41,920 nt of DNA from Prevotella sp. (lineage in GTDB: Bacteria > Bacteroidota > Bacteroidia > Bacteroidales > Bacteroidaceae), in the NCBI GenBank assembly GCA_016284635.1, contig JAEEPF010000009.1:1-41920 (forward strand), written 5' to 3'. Position numbers and translations under genes: made by a program. The notes under the pieces were generated by a model. The model had not been told where the DNA came from. It ran no database searches and saw nothing but the letters and a program-made list of their open reading frames with translations. This document shows positions 32,704-40,677 of this stretch, piece by piece. The stretch's first letter is position 1. Each line of letters begins with the position of its first letter.

Positions 32704-35232
32704 TCAATCCGGATCAGGGGGAAGTAATGGATCTGCAGCCATCAGGTACTGAGGCATGTACTCATCATCTGCATTATTCCTCTTTTTGTAGTTGACCACT
32801 GCCAAGCCATTATACAGTTCCTCCTGAATATCCAGGAAGAAGTTACGCATCTCATAGGGTTTCAATCCTAACTCTCGCATGGCATCTGACAGCGAATGAT
32901 ATTTCATTTCAAGGATGGTGCTGAGCTTGTCGGAATCCAGCTCCTTGAAGCCGTTCCTGACATACAGGTCTAGCACATAGTTCACGAAGTCCATCTGCTG
33001 CTGGTTCAACTTCTTGGCCTCCACCTGTCGCAGAATCTGAGCCCTGCGCTCTCTTTCTATAGGTGTGGAATTATAGGCAATGAACTCCAGCACGTCGAGC
33101 ATATCACAGTCTTCGTAGCCCATAAACTCACGCAGCATATTGAGTTTGTCTTCCTGGAATCCGCTTTCCTCTAAAAGTTCGAGCAGCTGCTGACGTGTAT
33201 CGGGCTGGCTCCATCTCTCACGTAATTCTTCATCATCCTCGAAGATGCTGGGGAGTCGTAATTTGAGTTTATCTACATAATCGCCGAGTGTGATCATCTC
33301 GTCGCCAAACTGAATACGCTCATGCCAGTCTGTATGTAATAGCAACTCCCTGATATGAGAAAGCCTGACCTTCACCTTCTTCTTGTTCCCTCCCGGACAG
33401 GTACACGGCAGATTACCGCATACAGGACATGGCTTAGGTGGTGGCGGAGGCGGGCACTCACAAGGGAACTTCCCACACTTAGGACAAGGTTTCGGTGGTC
33501 TTTTCCTGCAAGTACATGGATAATTGCCGCATACCGAGCAGAAAGGATCACCGTCCCAGTCTGGGTCGTTGAATCTCTTATGGGCACCAACGAAATCATA
33601 GATGGTAAAGTAGAACTTATCATCAAATAGTCGTGTGCCTCTTCCCAGTATCTGTTTGAACTCCACCATATTGTTCACGGGGCGCATCAGCACGATGTTC
33701 CTCACGTTTCGGGCATCCACGCCAGTAGAAAGTTTCTGCGAGGTGGTGAGAATGGTGGGTCTTATATAGTCGTTATTCTGGAAAAGCTTCAGCTGCTCTT
33801 CGCCTTTTGCCTGATCGTCAGCCGTCACCCGCTGGCAATAGTTGGAATCGGGTACTTTCTTGTTCTTATTGATCAGGTCACGGACTATCATAGCATGTTG
33901 CTGGGTGGCACAGAACACGAGCGACTTTTGATCAGGATTCTCCATCTGTTCGAGGAACTCCTTCACACGGTGCTCGTCTCGTTGCTTCATCTCAATGTCG
34001 CCATGATAGAAGTCCTTCTCCGTATAGGTCTTCGTAATGTCGATATCTCTCTCCACATCGTCGCCCTCTTCATACTGATAGGTGTCAATATTCGATTCTG
34101 AGATCTTCACTCGGAAGGGTGTCAGGTAGCCGTCTTCGATACCCTGCTTCAGGGAATAGGTATATACAGGCTCGCCAAAGTATTCGTAGGTATTGGCATT
34201 AACCTTTCTCTTCGGTGTGGCCGTCATACCTAACTGTACGGCAGGATCAAACCATTTCATCAGCTCGCGCCATTCACTCTCGTCGTTGGCACCGCCTCGG
34301 TGGCACTCGTCGATGATGATGAAGTCGAAGAAGTCCTTCGGCCATTGCTTATAATAAGGCTGTCCGCTATCGTCATCGCCCATCACCGTCTGGAAGATGG
34401 TGAAATAGATATTCCTGGCTTTCGGCAGTTTTCCGTTCAGAGCCCCGTCGCCGGTCTTCTTATTCAGGCGTTCTGCCGTTACGCGCTCCATCGCATCCTC
34501 ATGGAACTGCTCGAAGTCGTTCTTGGCCTGATTAGCCAGTATGTTCCTGTCAGCGATAAACAGGATGCGGGGTTTCAAATCCGTACCCTTTGTATTCCAA
34601 TTAGTCTCATATAACTTCCAACAGATCTGAAAAGCAGTATAGGTCTTTCCTGTGCCGGTGGCCATCGTCAGAAGGATACGCTTCTCTCCGTCGGCAATGG
34701 CATTCAGCACGTTGTTGATGGCATTCTCCTGATAATAGCGCACGCTCCTGCCACCACCACGGTTAAAGGGACAGAGCACAAACTTATCCCGCCACGGTTT
34801 CTGATCGGGATAGGTCATCTTCCAGAGTTCCTGAGGTGTCGGGAACTTATCAGCAGGGCCTTCAGTAGAAGGAATGACATAACGACCTTCTCTATCCTTT
34901 ACACCCATGTCGATAGCCCAAATCTCATCGCCGTTGCAAGCGTAGGTGAAGCGTATCTGCATCATCTCGGCGTAGAGCTTGGCCTGCTCCACACCCTCGC
35001 TCACATCCTTCTCGTCGCTCTTAGCTTCGATGATGGCGAGTTTCCTTCCCCGATACACCAGCACATAGTCGGCCTTCTTAGGGTGACGGTTCTGAGGCAG
35101 GGCACTCACATGGCCAGGGGCTATCAAGTAAGCCCGCTGCTCTGTGAGGATCTCGCTCTCAGGCACCTGCTCCCATCCGGCACTATACAGCGCAGGGTCT
35201 ATCTTCTTCCGTCTGGTTGCACTCTCATCCAT
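32704..35232 (-). CDS. hsdR: Type I restriction enzyme, R subunit (EcoEI-like)
   Basis: An 842-residue motor-nuclease subunit. The PD-(D/E)xK nuclease has Asp55 and Glu69-x-Lys71 (ADYVLVY; AIIEAKS). The SF2 translocase has Walker A MATGTGKTYT near residues 191-200 and the DECHRGG box near 304-310; further motifs VFCATQQHA and ILGRGTRLF follow. The C-terminal region is that of EcoEI-type R subunits. An unusual insert at residues about 563-612 has three CxxCGxxPCxC units joined by proline-rich linkers. It is last in an operon with hsdM, hsdS and a small alpha-CTD-like gene; it needs HsdM and HsdS for DNA recognition. The frame is intact, so the system may be active. Confidence 0.93.
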   Translation of the reverse strand: MDESATRRKKIDPALYSAGWEQVPESEILTEQRAYLIAPGHVSALPQNRHPKKADYVLVYRGRKLAIIEAKSDEKDVSEGVEQAKLYAEMMQIRFTYACNGDEIWAIDMGVKDREGRYVIPSTEGPADKFPTPQELWKMTYPDQKPWRDKFVLCPFNRGGGRSVRYYQENAINNVLNAIADGEKRILLTMATGTGKTYTAFQICWKLYETNWNTKGTDLKPRILFIADRNILANQAKNDFEQFHEDAMERVTAERLNKKTGDGALNGKLPKARNIYFTIFQTVMGDDDSGQPYYKQWPKDFFDFIIIDECHRGGANDESEWRELMKWFDPAVQLGMTATPKRKVNANTYEYFGEPVYTYSLKQGIEDGYLTPFRVKISESNIDTYQYEEGDDVERDIDITKTYTEKDFYHGDIEMKQRDEHRVKEFLEQMENPDQKSLVFCATQQHAMIVRDLINKNKKVPDSNYCQRVTADDQAKGEEQLKLFQNNDYIRPTILTTSQKLSTGVDARNVRNIVLMRPVNNMVEFKQILGRGTRLFDDKFYFTIYDFVGAHKRFNDPDWDGDPFCSVCGNYPCTCRKRPPKPCPKCGKFPCECPPPPPPKPCPVCGNLPCTCPGGNKKKVKVRLSHIRELLLHTDWHERIQFGDEMITLGDYVDKLKLRLPSIFEDDEELRERWSQPDTRQQLLELLEESGFQEDKLNMLREFMGYEDCDMLDVLEFIAYNSTPIERERRAQILRQVEAKKLNQQQMDFVNYVLDLYVRNGFKELDSDKLSTILEMKYHSLSDAMRELGLKPYEMRNFFLDIQEELYNGLAVVNYKKRNNADDEYMPQYLMAADPLLPPDPD

Positions 35233-35256
35233 ATTATATCAGAAATACAATGACTC

Positions 35257-35736
35257 TTACATTTTACTGTTTTCTCCGTTTTCAAATCCTTTAAGAGATT
35301 CCTCGATGATACCCTTTACATCCATTCCGAAATCAAGGCCTTTGGATTCCAATAGGTTGCTTAGTTCTGAAAGTCCATTTCCTCCAAAATGTCTAAATCT
35401 CAGAATATCCGTCTTCTGTAGTGAAGCAAGATCACCCAAAGTTTCGCAGTTGTTGGCTCTCAAAACATTTTTAGCCCTGTTACTTATGGGCTGATCTGCA
35501 ATTTTCAGCATAAATTTACCAACGATTCCTTTGTCTGCCGAAAGATATGCTTGCCTTGCTTCGGTTTGTAATTGCTTTTTGAAATTCTTTTTGTAATCTG
35601 CCAAAGAGGACTCGAAATCCAATATCTGCTTCATCATCCCCGCTACTAAAGAATGAAGCCTTTGATTCTCCTCCTTTAGCATGGCATTCTCATTGAGAAT
35701 TGCCTTTATCTCTATATCTGTCATTTCTTTATTCAT
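35257..35736 (-). CDS. Coiled-coil protein with RNAP alpha-CTD-like domain
   Basis: A 159-residue protein inserted between hsdS and hsdR, with 23- and 24-bp gaps. Residues 1-60 form a likely coiled coil (IKAILNENAMLKEENQRLHSLV). Residues 83-136 resemble the C-terminal domain of RNA polymerase alpha: ISNRAKNVLRANNCETLGDL, then LQKTDILRFRHFGGNGLSELSNLLESKGL, the helix-hairpin-helix pattern where alpha has LSVRAYNCLK...NLGRKSLEE. This domain binds DNA and transcription factors in alpha. Start ATG 35736 is used, since the upstream in-frame codon is only TTG. Whether it regulates the restriction genes, binds DNA with the complex or is an unrelated passenger is unknown. Confidence 0.75.
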   Translation of the reverse strand: MNKEMTDIEIKAILNENAMLKEENQRLHSLVAGMMKQILDFESSLADYKKNFKKQLQTEARQAYLSADKGIVGKFMLKIADQPISNRAKNVLRANNCETLGDLASLQKTDILRFRHFGGNGLSELSNLLESKGLDFGMDVKGIIEESLKGFENGENSKM

Positions 35737-35759
35737 CGTAAACAAATCATGCTTTACAC

Positions 35760-36890
35760 CTATTCAAATACTTTTCTTAATAATGCCTGCTTCAGGGCAT
35801 CGCACTCGGAAATGATCTTCTTCTGATTCTCCTCCAACTCACGGACATGAGCCGAAAGAGCGTCCAAACGCTCAACGATGCGCTGCTGCTCTGAGAGAGG
35901 GGGGATGGAAATGTCAAAACTCAAAATCTGTCTACCACTTATGTGTGGAACTCCAACCCCAGTCTGTTGTGTAACTAAATGCTTAATAAAAGCCTCAGTT
36001 TGCAATGCATAATATAAAAAAGCAGGATAAGTATTCTTTCCTGACCTGATGCAAGCTGTTCGTTGGATTAGCAAAGATGGTAATTCATTTTTTGAGATCT
36101 TGGCTATTTTCAAGCCACTCTTAACCCACGGCCTATCCATTGCTAAAACTATATCGTTTTCTTTTAGCGCAAAACGATTCAATCCCTCATAATCCTCTTT
36201 AGGCCAACGTTTTATTGTTTCCCATCGAAAACCGCAATGGATAATATTATCTCCACAAACCAACAAGATATCATCTTCCTTATTTGTGTATCCTTTGCTG
36301 TCAAATGCAAATCCACAATTTAAATTGCAAATATTATCCAAAGTTCTTTTCTCCCATCCCCTTTTTGATTCCATTGCTTTAGCGAGGGATTTCTGGAAGA
36401 GGGCACGGGCTTCGGAGAGTTGCTTTTCAGCATTGGCTTTCAGCTCGTCAATATGAGAGAAAGCAGCATCAAGTCGAGAAGCTATCAACCGTTGTTCATC
36501 TAAGCAAGGAATATAGAAACACTTTTCTTTCAAAAGTTTGAAATGCCTTGCATAACCAAGAGCCCTTATAGGTGTAGACAATAATGTATAATAAAAGAAT
36601 TTTGCGTCTATATCATCTTGGGGGGATAGAATCTGTGTCCCATCCGCACCTACAACAAAATCAAAATCGATGTATTTTATTTCTTTTGTATGGTCACCAA
36701 ATATAATAACTGGTTTATCATGTGTAAAAAGATAACTTTTATCATCCCAATATCCACTTATAATCTCTTTCTCTTGAGATACAATAGGATATAGACCAGC
36801 GGATTTGTAATCCTTTGATTTGACTTGTTTTTGCTTAGGTATCTTTACAACACATTCTGCAAAAGTTTTATATTTCCAGCCCTCTTTCAT
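35760..36890 (-). CDS. hsdS: Type I restriction enzyme, specificity subunit
   Basis: A 376-residue subunit that sets the DNA target of the methylase and nuclease. Two target-recognition domains (about 1-130 and 178-330) are each followed by a helical conserved region: LDEQRLIASRLDAAFSHIDE (about 130-149) and LSEQQRIVERLDALSAHVRE (about 332-351). The first domain has ADGTQILSPQDDIDAKFFYY and the second HISGRQILSFDISIPPLSEQ, typical of the family. The start overlaps the hsdM stop by 4 nt (ATGA). Both domains are complete and the gene is lower in GC than its neighbours, as expected for exchanged specificity modules. No second hsdS, inverted half-gene or recombinase is present, so phase inversion is not indicated. 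Confidence 0.93.
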   Translation of the reverse strand: MKEGWKYKTFAECVVKIPKQKQVKSKDYKSAGLYPIVSQEKEIISGYWDDKSYLFTHDKPVIIFGDHTKEIKYIDFDFVVGADGTQILSPQDDIDAKFFYYTLLSTPIRALGYARHFKLLKEKCFYIPCLDEQRLIASRLDAAFSHIDELKANAEKQLSEARALFQKSLAKAMESKRGWEKRTLDNICNLNCGFAFDSKGYTNKEDDILLVCGDNIIHCGFRWETIKRWPKEDYEGLNRFALKENDIVLAMDRPWVKSGLKIAKISKNELPSLLIQRTACIRSGKNTYPAFLYYALQTEAFIKHLVTQQTGVGVPHISGRQILSFDISIPPLSEQQRIVERLDALSAHVRELEENQKKIISECDALKQALLRKVFE

Positions 36891-38596
36891 TTCTCATCCT
36901 CCTCATATTCTTCTTCATCATCCTTGTATTTATCGATGAGGTCTTCCATCCTTTCATACAATTTTGACACCTTCCTCTTTAGGCTATCTCTTTCATCGGA
37001 ACTGGCTGATCTCTTCATTTTCATGAGTTCGTCAGCCTGTTTCTCAAGCTCGTCATATTCGCGCCTCTCTTCTTTCGTGAGACGATGATTAACAATATAG
37101 TCGTCGCTGTTTTCGTCGACAAAGCCGAAAACGTCTTCAATATCGTCTTTCCAGAACTCTTCTTGAAGAGCCTCCAAAATATCATCAGCCTGAGATTGCA
37201 GATTATTCAGATTTTCAAAAACTTCCTGTGGCGTGCGCTCGTCCTTCTCCTCTATCTTATTCGGGTTCTTCACGGAGAGGTCACAATCCTCGCCCAAGTC
37301 TCTACAGTCTACAGTCCAAGAATTCTCGCTGTCGGCCTTCGTCTTCTGAAGTCTCAGGAAATCTGCCAGGTCTTCTTCATTCAGGGCATTGGTCTTGCCG
37401 AGGTTACGACCGGGATTCAACTGATAATACCATATCTTCTCCGTTTTCTTTCCCTTATCGAAGAAGAGCACCACCGTCTTTACGCCTGCACCCTGGAACA
37501 CGCCAGACGGCAGATCGAGAATGGTATGCAGATTGCATTGCTCTAACAGCAACTTACGAAGTGCCGAAGCATCGCCATTGCTCAGGAAGGTATTTTTGAT
37601 CACAATACCCGCACGGCCTCCAGTCTTCAGCATCTTGATGAAGTGCTGCATAAACATATAGGCCGTCTCGCTGGTGTTGATGTCGAAGTTCTGCTTCACC
37701 TCACCTCGCTCAGAACCACCAAACGGCGGATTGGCAAGGATCACCTTCTTACGGTCGCTCTCCTGAATCTGGCTCAGATTGATGGCCAGCGTATTACCTC
37801 TGATGATATTAGGAGCTGCCACACCATGGAAAATCATGTTCATGGTGGCGATGATATACGGCAGAGGCTTTTTCTCTACGCCATAGAAGGTATCCTCCTG
37901 CAGCGTCTTGGAGTCCTGAGTGCCATGCACCTTCTCCTTCATATAGTTGAAGGCTTCGCAGAGGAATCCCGCAGAACCGCAGGCAGGGTCATAGACCGTC
38001 TCGCCGATCTGAGGGTCAACAACCTTCACGATGGTACGGATCAGCGGACGGGGTGTGTAATACTCTCCACCATTGCGCCCGGCATTACCCATCTTGGCAA
38101 TCTTACTCTCATAGAGCACCGTCATCTCGTGCTTATCCTCTGCACTCTGGAAGTGAAGCTCATCTACTTTGTTGATGATCTCACGGAGATTATAGCCCGA
38201 AGTTATCTTGTTACGCAATTCGGCGAAAATCTCACCAATCTTATATTCCAGCGTATTGGCGCTGCTGGCCGTCTTCTGGAAATCGCGCAGATAGGGAAAG
38301 AGCTTTTCATCCACGAACTTGGCGAGGTCAGGGCCTGTCATGGCGTTCACATCGTCGATCTTTCCTTCCTTTGTCTTCGGGGCAGCCCATTGGCTCCAGC
38401 GCATATAGCCGGTAATGATGGGCTTATACTGCTTGCCCGAAAGCATGGCCTTCATATCCCGCTCGTTTTCAAGATCGTCGAGATACTTCAAGAACAGCAG
38501 CCAAGAGGTCTGCTCCAGATAGTCCAACTCTGTGCTGCATCCCGCCTCGTTACGCAGGATATTGTCTATCGCATTGAAAGTCTGTTCGTATTGCAT
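36887..38596 (-). CDS. hsdM: Type I DNA adenine methyltransferase subunit
   Basis: A 569-residue N6-adenine methyltransferase. After an N-terminal helical HsdM domain (LDYLEQTSWLLFLKYLDDLE) it has GGEYYTPRPLIRTIVKV, the AdoMet motif I DPACGSAGFLCEA near residues 203-215, and the catalytic motif IV NPPFGG near 287-292. The C-terminal about 90 residues are highly charged and helical (LEKQADELMKMKRSAS; DKYKDDEEEYEEDEK), longer than in the simplest members. It methylates the host site and with HsdS forms the modification enzyme. No good promoter is seen in the 57-bp gap upstream, so it may be read from the promoter at 39210-39240 through the preceding small gene. Confidence 0.93.
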   Translation of the reverse strand: MQYEQTFNAIDNILRNEAGCSTELDYLEQTSWLLFLKYLDDLENERDMKAMLSGKQYKPIITGYMRWSQWAAPKTKEGKIDDVNAMTGPDLAKFVDEKLFPYLRDFQKTASSANTLEYKIGEIFAELRNKITSGYNLREIINKVDELHFQSAEDKHEMTVLYESKIAKMGNAGRNGGEYYTPRPLIRTIVKVVDPQIGETVYDPACGSAGFLCEAFNYMKEKVHGTQDSKTLQEDTFYGVEKKPLPYIIATMNMIFHGVAAPNIIRGNTLAINLSQIQESDRKKVILANPPFGGSERGEVKQNFDINTSETAYMFMQHFIKMLKTGGRAGIVIKNTFLSNGDASALRKLLLEQCNLHTILDLPSGVFQGAGVKTVVLFFDKGKKTEKIWYYQLNPGRNLGKTNALNEEDLADFLRLQKTKADSENSWTVDCRDLGEDCDLSVKNPNKIEEKDERTPQEVFENLNNLQSQADDILEALQEEFWKDDIEDVFGFVDENSDDYIVNHRLTKEERREYDELEKQADELMKMKRSASSDERDSLKRKVSKLYERMEDLIDKYKDDEEEYEEDEK

Positions 38597-38653
38597 ATAA
38601 GTTATTTCTTTATTATCTTGTCGTAGTAAGCATCTATTGTCATCAGAACGACG

Positions 38654-39169
38654 TCATTTTTTCATTTTGTTGTATTTCGTGATGAGTGCTCCCAATTTGC
38701 TGCCAGCTTTCTCATAGCCGTCACCCATAAGGTTTGCAAAAGTTCCCCAATGGCCTCCATCACCGGCAAATTCTGCCCTGCCTATTTCATTTCCTTGGGC
38801 ATCTTTTAATATATAGGTAGATTTGTTATTTCCTTTTCTATCTAATTTCTGGGGACAGATATACAAGGTGTATGCTCCTTGCAGTTCACTGCCTGGCAGA
38901 ACAGCAATGATTCTTGATTTGCCCATTTTATCATTCATATCACGCACAATACCTTCAATGACTTGTTTTTTGGCGTTTGGCCAGTCATCCCCCTTGATGG
39001 CTTGCCATTCTTTTTCTGTGTATTTCTTATCAAAAATGGTCTGGGTACAGTCCCAATCAAGTGTGAGATACTTTTCATTTGCTGGCAGTTCAAAAGTACC
39101 ACTCAAAACCTTTTGAGCATAACTGCATAATGAAAACCCCAAAAACGCCAAAACTATTAATCTTTTCAT
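38654..39169 (-). CDS. Small secreted protein of unknown function
   Basis: A 171-residue protein with a signal peptide (residues 1-19, MKRLIVLAFLGFSLCSYAQ) and a compact beta-rich body: TFELPANEKYLTLDWDC, SRIIAVLPGSELQGAYTLYI, STYILKDAQGNEIGRAEFAG. It resembles small periplasmic proteins common in Prevotella and Bacteroides that have no assigned function. ATG 39169 is chosen since the longer frame to 39265 runs through the promoter. It lies just before hsdM on the same strand and has a strong promoter very like that of ade. A direct link to restriction is not expected from its type; it may only share the transcript. Confidence 0.8.
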   Translation of the reverse strand: MKRLIVLAFLGFSLCSYAQKVLSGTFELPANEKYLTLDWDCTQTIFDKKYTEKEWQAIKGDDWPNAKKQVIEGIVRDMNDKMGKSRIIAVLPGSELQGAYTLYICPQKLDRKGNNKSTYILKDAQGNEIGRAEFAGDGGHWGTFANLMGDGYEKAGSKLGALITKYNKMKK

Positions 39170-39209
39170 AATCGTTTTTATTTTAGTTGTATAATTCGCA
39201 ATAATGGTG

Positions 39210-39240
39210 CAAAGATAAGCAAAACTTTTTATTCTAGCAA
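39210..39240 (-). promoter_or_regulatory. Promoter of the secreted-protein gene
   Basis: Minus strand TTG (39238-39240), 20 bp, TATCTTTG (39210-39217), 41 bp before the ATG at 39169. It directly follows the T-tract of the small-RNA terminator at 39241-39256, and its sequence is about 85 percent like the ade promoter at 9020-9050. Confidence 0.75.
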
Positions 39241-39256
39241 GAAAAAAACAAAAAAT

Positions 39257-39442
39257 CCTCGCCATTCATCACGAACAGCGAGGTGAATTAAATTACAAAC
39301 TTAAAACCATAGCTGTTCTCACGAACTGCAAGGTACAATATTATCTATTAATTTCATGCGAACCTCCTCGTGGTTCTCGCGAATGACGAGGGGGAGAAAC
39401 ACAATCTGTGAATAATTTAAAAAACCAAATATGTTTGATATT
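39257..39442 (-). ncRNA. Candidate small RNA, copy 1 (three hairpins)
   Basis: A unit of about 185 nt from a promoter at 39449-39480 to a terminator at 39257-39283. Read on the minus strand it has hairpin A (39366-39391, CCTCGTC-ATTC-GCGA-GAAC-CACGAGG), hairpin B (39312-39329, GCAGTTC-GTGA-GAACAGC), and terminator hairpin C (CCTCGCTGTTC-GTGAT-GAATGGCGAGG) followed by ATTTTTTGTTTTTTT. Loops of A and B are GNRA tetraloops. A 12-codon frame behind AGGAGG (minus strand, from 39356) is present but is not kept in copy 2, which favours an RNA product. There is no long open frame. Boundaries are inferred from promoter spacing. Confidence 0.6.
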
Positions 39443-39448
39443 GGGCTG

Positions 39449-39480
39449 CAAAGATACGAATAAGTGAGTAAAAAAACAAA
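39449..39480 (-). promoter_or_regulatory. Promoter of small RNA copy 1
   Basis: Minus strand TTTG (39477-39480), 20 bp, TATCTTTG (39449-39456). Confidence 0.65.
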
Positions 39481-39520
39481 TTATATTTGAGTTTTTTCGA
39501 GCGAGAGTATCTTAGACGAC

Positions 39521-39692
39521 AAAAAACTCGCCATTCATCACGAACAGCGAGGTGATTAAAATGTTAAACTAAAAACCATAGACCATTTGCTGTTCTCGCG
39601 AACTGCAAGGTAAATTGATAACCACATTTATTCATGCGACCTCGTGATTCTCACGAATGACAAGGCATTATCAATTTAAAAATTAATGAAAT
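39521..39692 (-). ncRNA. Candidate small RNA, copy 2 (three hairpins)
   Basis: A second unit of about 165 nt, about 270 bp from copy 1. It keeps hairpin A (39640-39665, CCTTGTC-ATTC-GTGA-GAATCACGAGG), hairpin B (39587-39608, TTGCAGTTC-GCGA-GAACAGCAA), and terminator hairpin C (39527-39551) followed by TTTTTTG. Hairpin A here is enclosed by a perfect 11-bp inverted repeat (39611-39621 with 39668-39678). Base changes between the copies fall in loops, or keep pairing (C-G to U-G in A; GCGA/GTGA loops). Sequence between hairpins is much less conserved. Confidence 0.6.
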
Positions 39693-39698
39693 GAGCTG

Positions 39699-39731
39699 CA
39701 AAGGTAAGAAGAAATCTTCAAAATATGCAAA
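39699..39731 (-). promoter_or_regulatory. Promoter of small RNA copy 2
   Basis: Minus strand TTTG (39728-39731), 21 bp, TACCTTTG (39699-39706). It is divergent from the plus-strand promoter at 39748-39778. Confidence 0.6.
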
Positions 39732-39747
39732 ATATTCTCAAAAAAAG

Positions 39748-39778
39748 TTGGGGATCTCAAATATATTCACTACTTTTG
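39748..39778 (+). promoter_or_regulatory. Plus-strand promoter for a noncoding unit
   Basis: TTG (39748-39750), 20 bp, TACTTTTG (39771-39778). The transcript would run into the two-hairpin unit that ends near 39930; no open frame lies there. Confidence 0.55.
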
Positions 39779-39784
39779 CTGCTG

Positions 39785-39930
39785 ATTAAAAGGTTAATAG
39801 TAAAAATTGTTTCAAAATTTTTATCAAGTTATATCAAGTTAGTTGTACCTTGCTGGCATGGGAATGTAAGTAAGGAGTTATACATTCATTAAAAAGCCGT
39901 CGGCATGGGAATGTCGACGGCTTCCTTTTA
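39785..39930 (+). ncRNA. Candidate noncoding transcript with two same-loop hairpins
   Basis: Hairpin 1: CCTTGCT (39848-39854) pairs with AGTAAGG (39869-39875), loop GGCATGGGAATGTA. Hairpin 2: AAGCCGTCG (39894-39902) pairs with CGACGGCTT (39915-39923), loop GCATGGGAATGT, followed by CCTTTTAG as a terminator. The loops are the same although the stems differ. A TATCAAGTTA direct repeat (39821-39841) and AAAATT...AATTTT (39804-39822) lie upstream. No open frame of note. The 39931-40043 stretch has a GGGGCCTGGCCCC hairpin (39968-39980) and a CCCTTTGTGTCAC motif shared with 41466-41479. Confidence 0.5.
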
Positions 39931-40043
39931 GTTCGATTTCAAATCGTGATATGTTTACTATATCACCGGGGCCTGGCCCCAGCGATAGGTGAACGAAGAT
40001 TATTTTCAGTAAAAGTGATCAAGAGATGCCTGCCCCCTTTGTG

Positions 40044-40388
40044 TCACAAAATCGCTGCAGTCTTGATTCTTTTCTCTAAAGTGTCCTTAATGTATGCATT
40101 GATGGTTAATCCAGCCTGGCGAGCTAACATCGCTATCTGTCGATGAATGGATGGTGTCAGACGAACATTGAGGACTCCCGTATAACTCTTATCAGGCTCA
40201 ATGCCTTCATCTTCGCAATAAGCCAGATAATCGTCGACAGCCTCGTGAAAGGCTTCAGTGAGTTCTTTCACACTTTCACCCTCAAAGTTTACCAAACCAT
40301 TGATGCCTTCAATCTTACCGAAGAACACCTGATCTTTCTCGCTATAGGCTACAGAGCCTAAATAGCCTTTATAAGTCATTGAATTCAT
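40044..40388 (-). CDS. hicB: HicB-family antitoxin
   Basis: A 114-residue antitoxin. The N-terminal part (YLGSVAYSEKDQVFFGKIEG; LTEAFHEAVDDYLAYCED) is the degraded RNase-H-like HicB fold, and the C-terminal VLNVRLTPSIHRQIAMLARQ (residues about 72-91) plus GLTINAYIKDTLEKR is a ribbon-helix-helix DNA-binding domain. It neutralises HicA and represses the operon. ATG 40388 is used (the codon two upstream is only TTG); the hicA stop is 2 bp upstream, so the pair is co-translated. An inverted repeat in the promoter is the likely operator. Confidence 0.9.
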   Translation of the reverse strand: MNSMTYKGYLGSVAYSEKDQVFFGKIEGINGLVNFEGESVKELTEAFHEAVDDYLAYCEDEGIEPDKSYTGVLNVRLTPSIHRQIAMLARQAGLTINAYIKDTLEKRIKTAAIL

Positions 40389-40390
40389 AA

Positions 40391-40657
40391 TCAATCCTCT
40401 TCTTTTATAAAACCTGCTTCTTTCAAATCATCAAATACCTGCTTCATGGCATATTCCTTTACGATATTGCCAGGATGAGGCTTATGGAGCATGATAGGGC
40501 GCTTGTTACCATTCTTGAATATCAGTCGAGATCCTGAGGTCTTCCCTTTATTGCTCTTTTCGTAACCATATCCTTCCAATAATCGTTGCATCTCATCGAA
40601 AGTGAAATCCGATGGCATCTTCAGAAAACGGTTTCTTAATTTTTCTTTTGTACCCAT
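40391..40657 (-). CDS. hicA: HicA-family mRNA interferase toxin
   Basis: An 88-residue toxin with the dsRBD-like HicA fold: FTFDEMQRLLEGYGYEKSN, GSRLIFKNGNKRPIMLHKPH and GNIVKEYAMKQVFDDLKEAG. The active-site histidine is in the LHKPH segment (residues about 57-61). It is somewhat longer than the smallest HicA proteins because of a basic N-terminus (KEKLRNRFLKMP). It cleaves mRNA when free; HicB neutralises it. The order toxin-antitoxin with hicB directly downstream is the usual one. Confidence 0.9.
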   Translation of the reverse strand: MGTKEKLRNRFLKMPSDFTFDEMQRLLEGYGYEKSNKGKTSGSRLIFKNGNKRPIMLHKPHPGNIVKEYAMKQVFDDLKEAGFIKEED

Positions 40658-40677
40658 TTGTAACTGAAATTTGGGTG

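Noticed and set aside
35760..36890. Phase-variable hsdS by inversion
   Set aside because: No second or partial hsdS, no inverted repeat pair within the specificity gene, and no site-specific recombinase in the window.
39241..39692. CRISPR array from the repeated CTCGCCATTCATCACGAACA segments
   Set aside because: Only two copies about 270 bp apart, with hairpins of different kinds between them; promoter and terminator logic explains them better.
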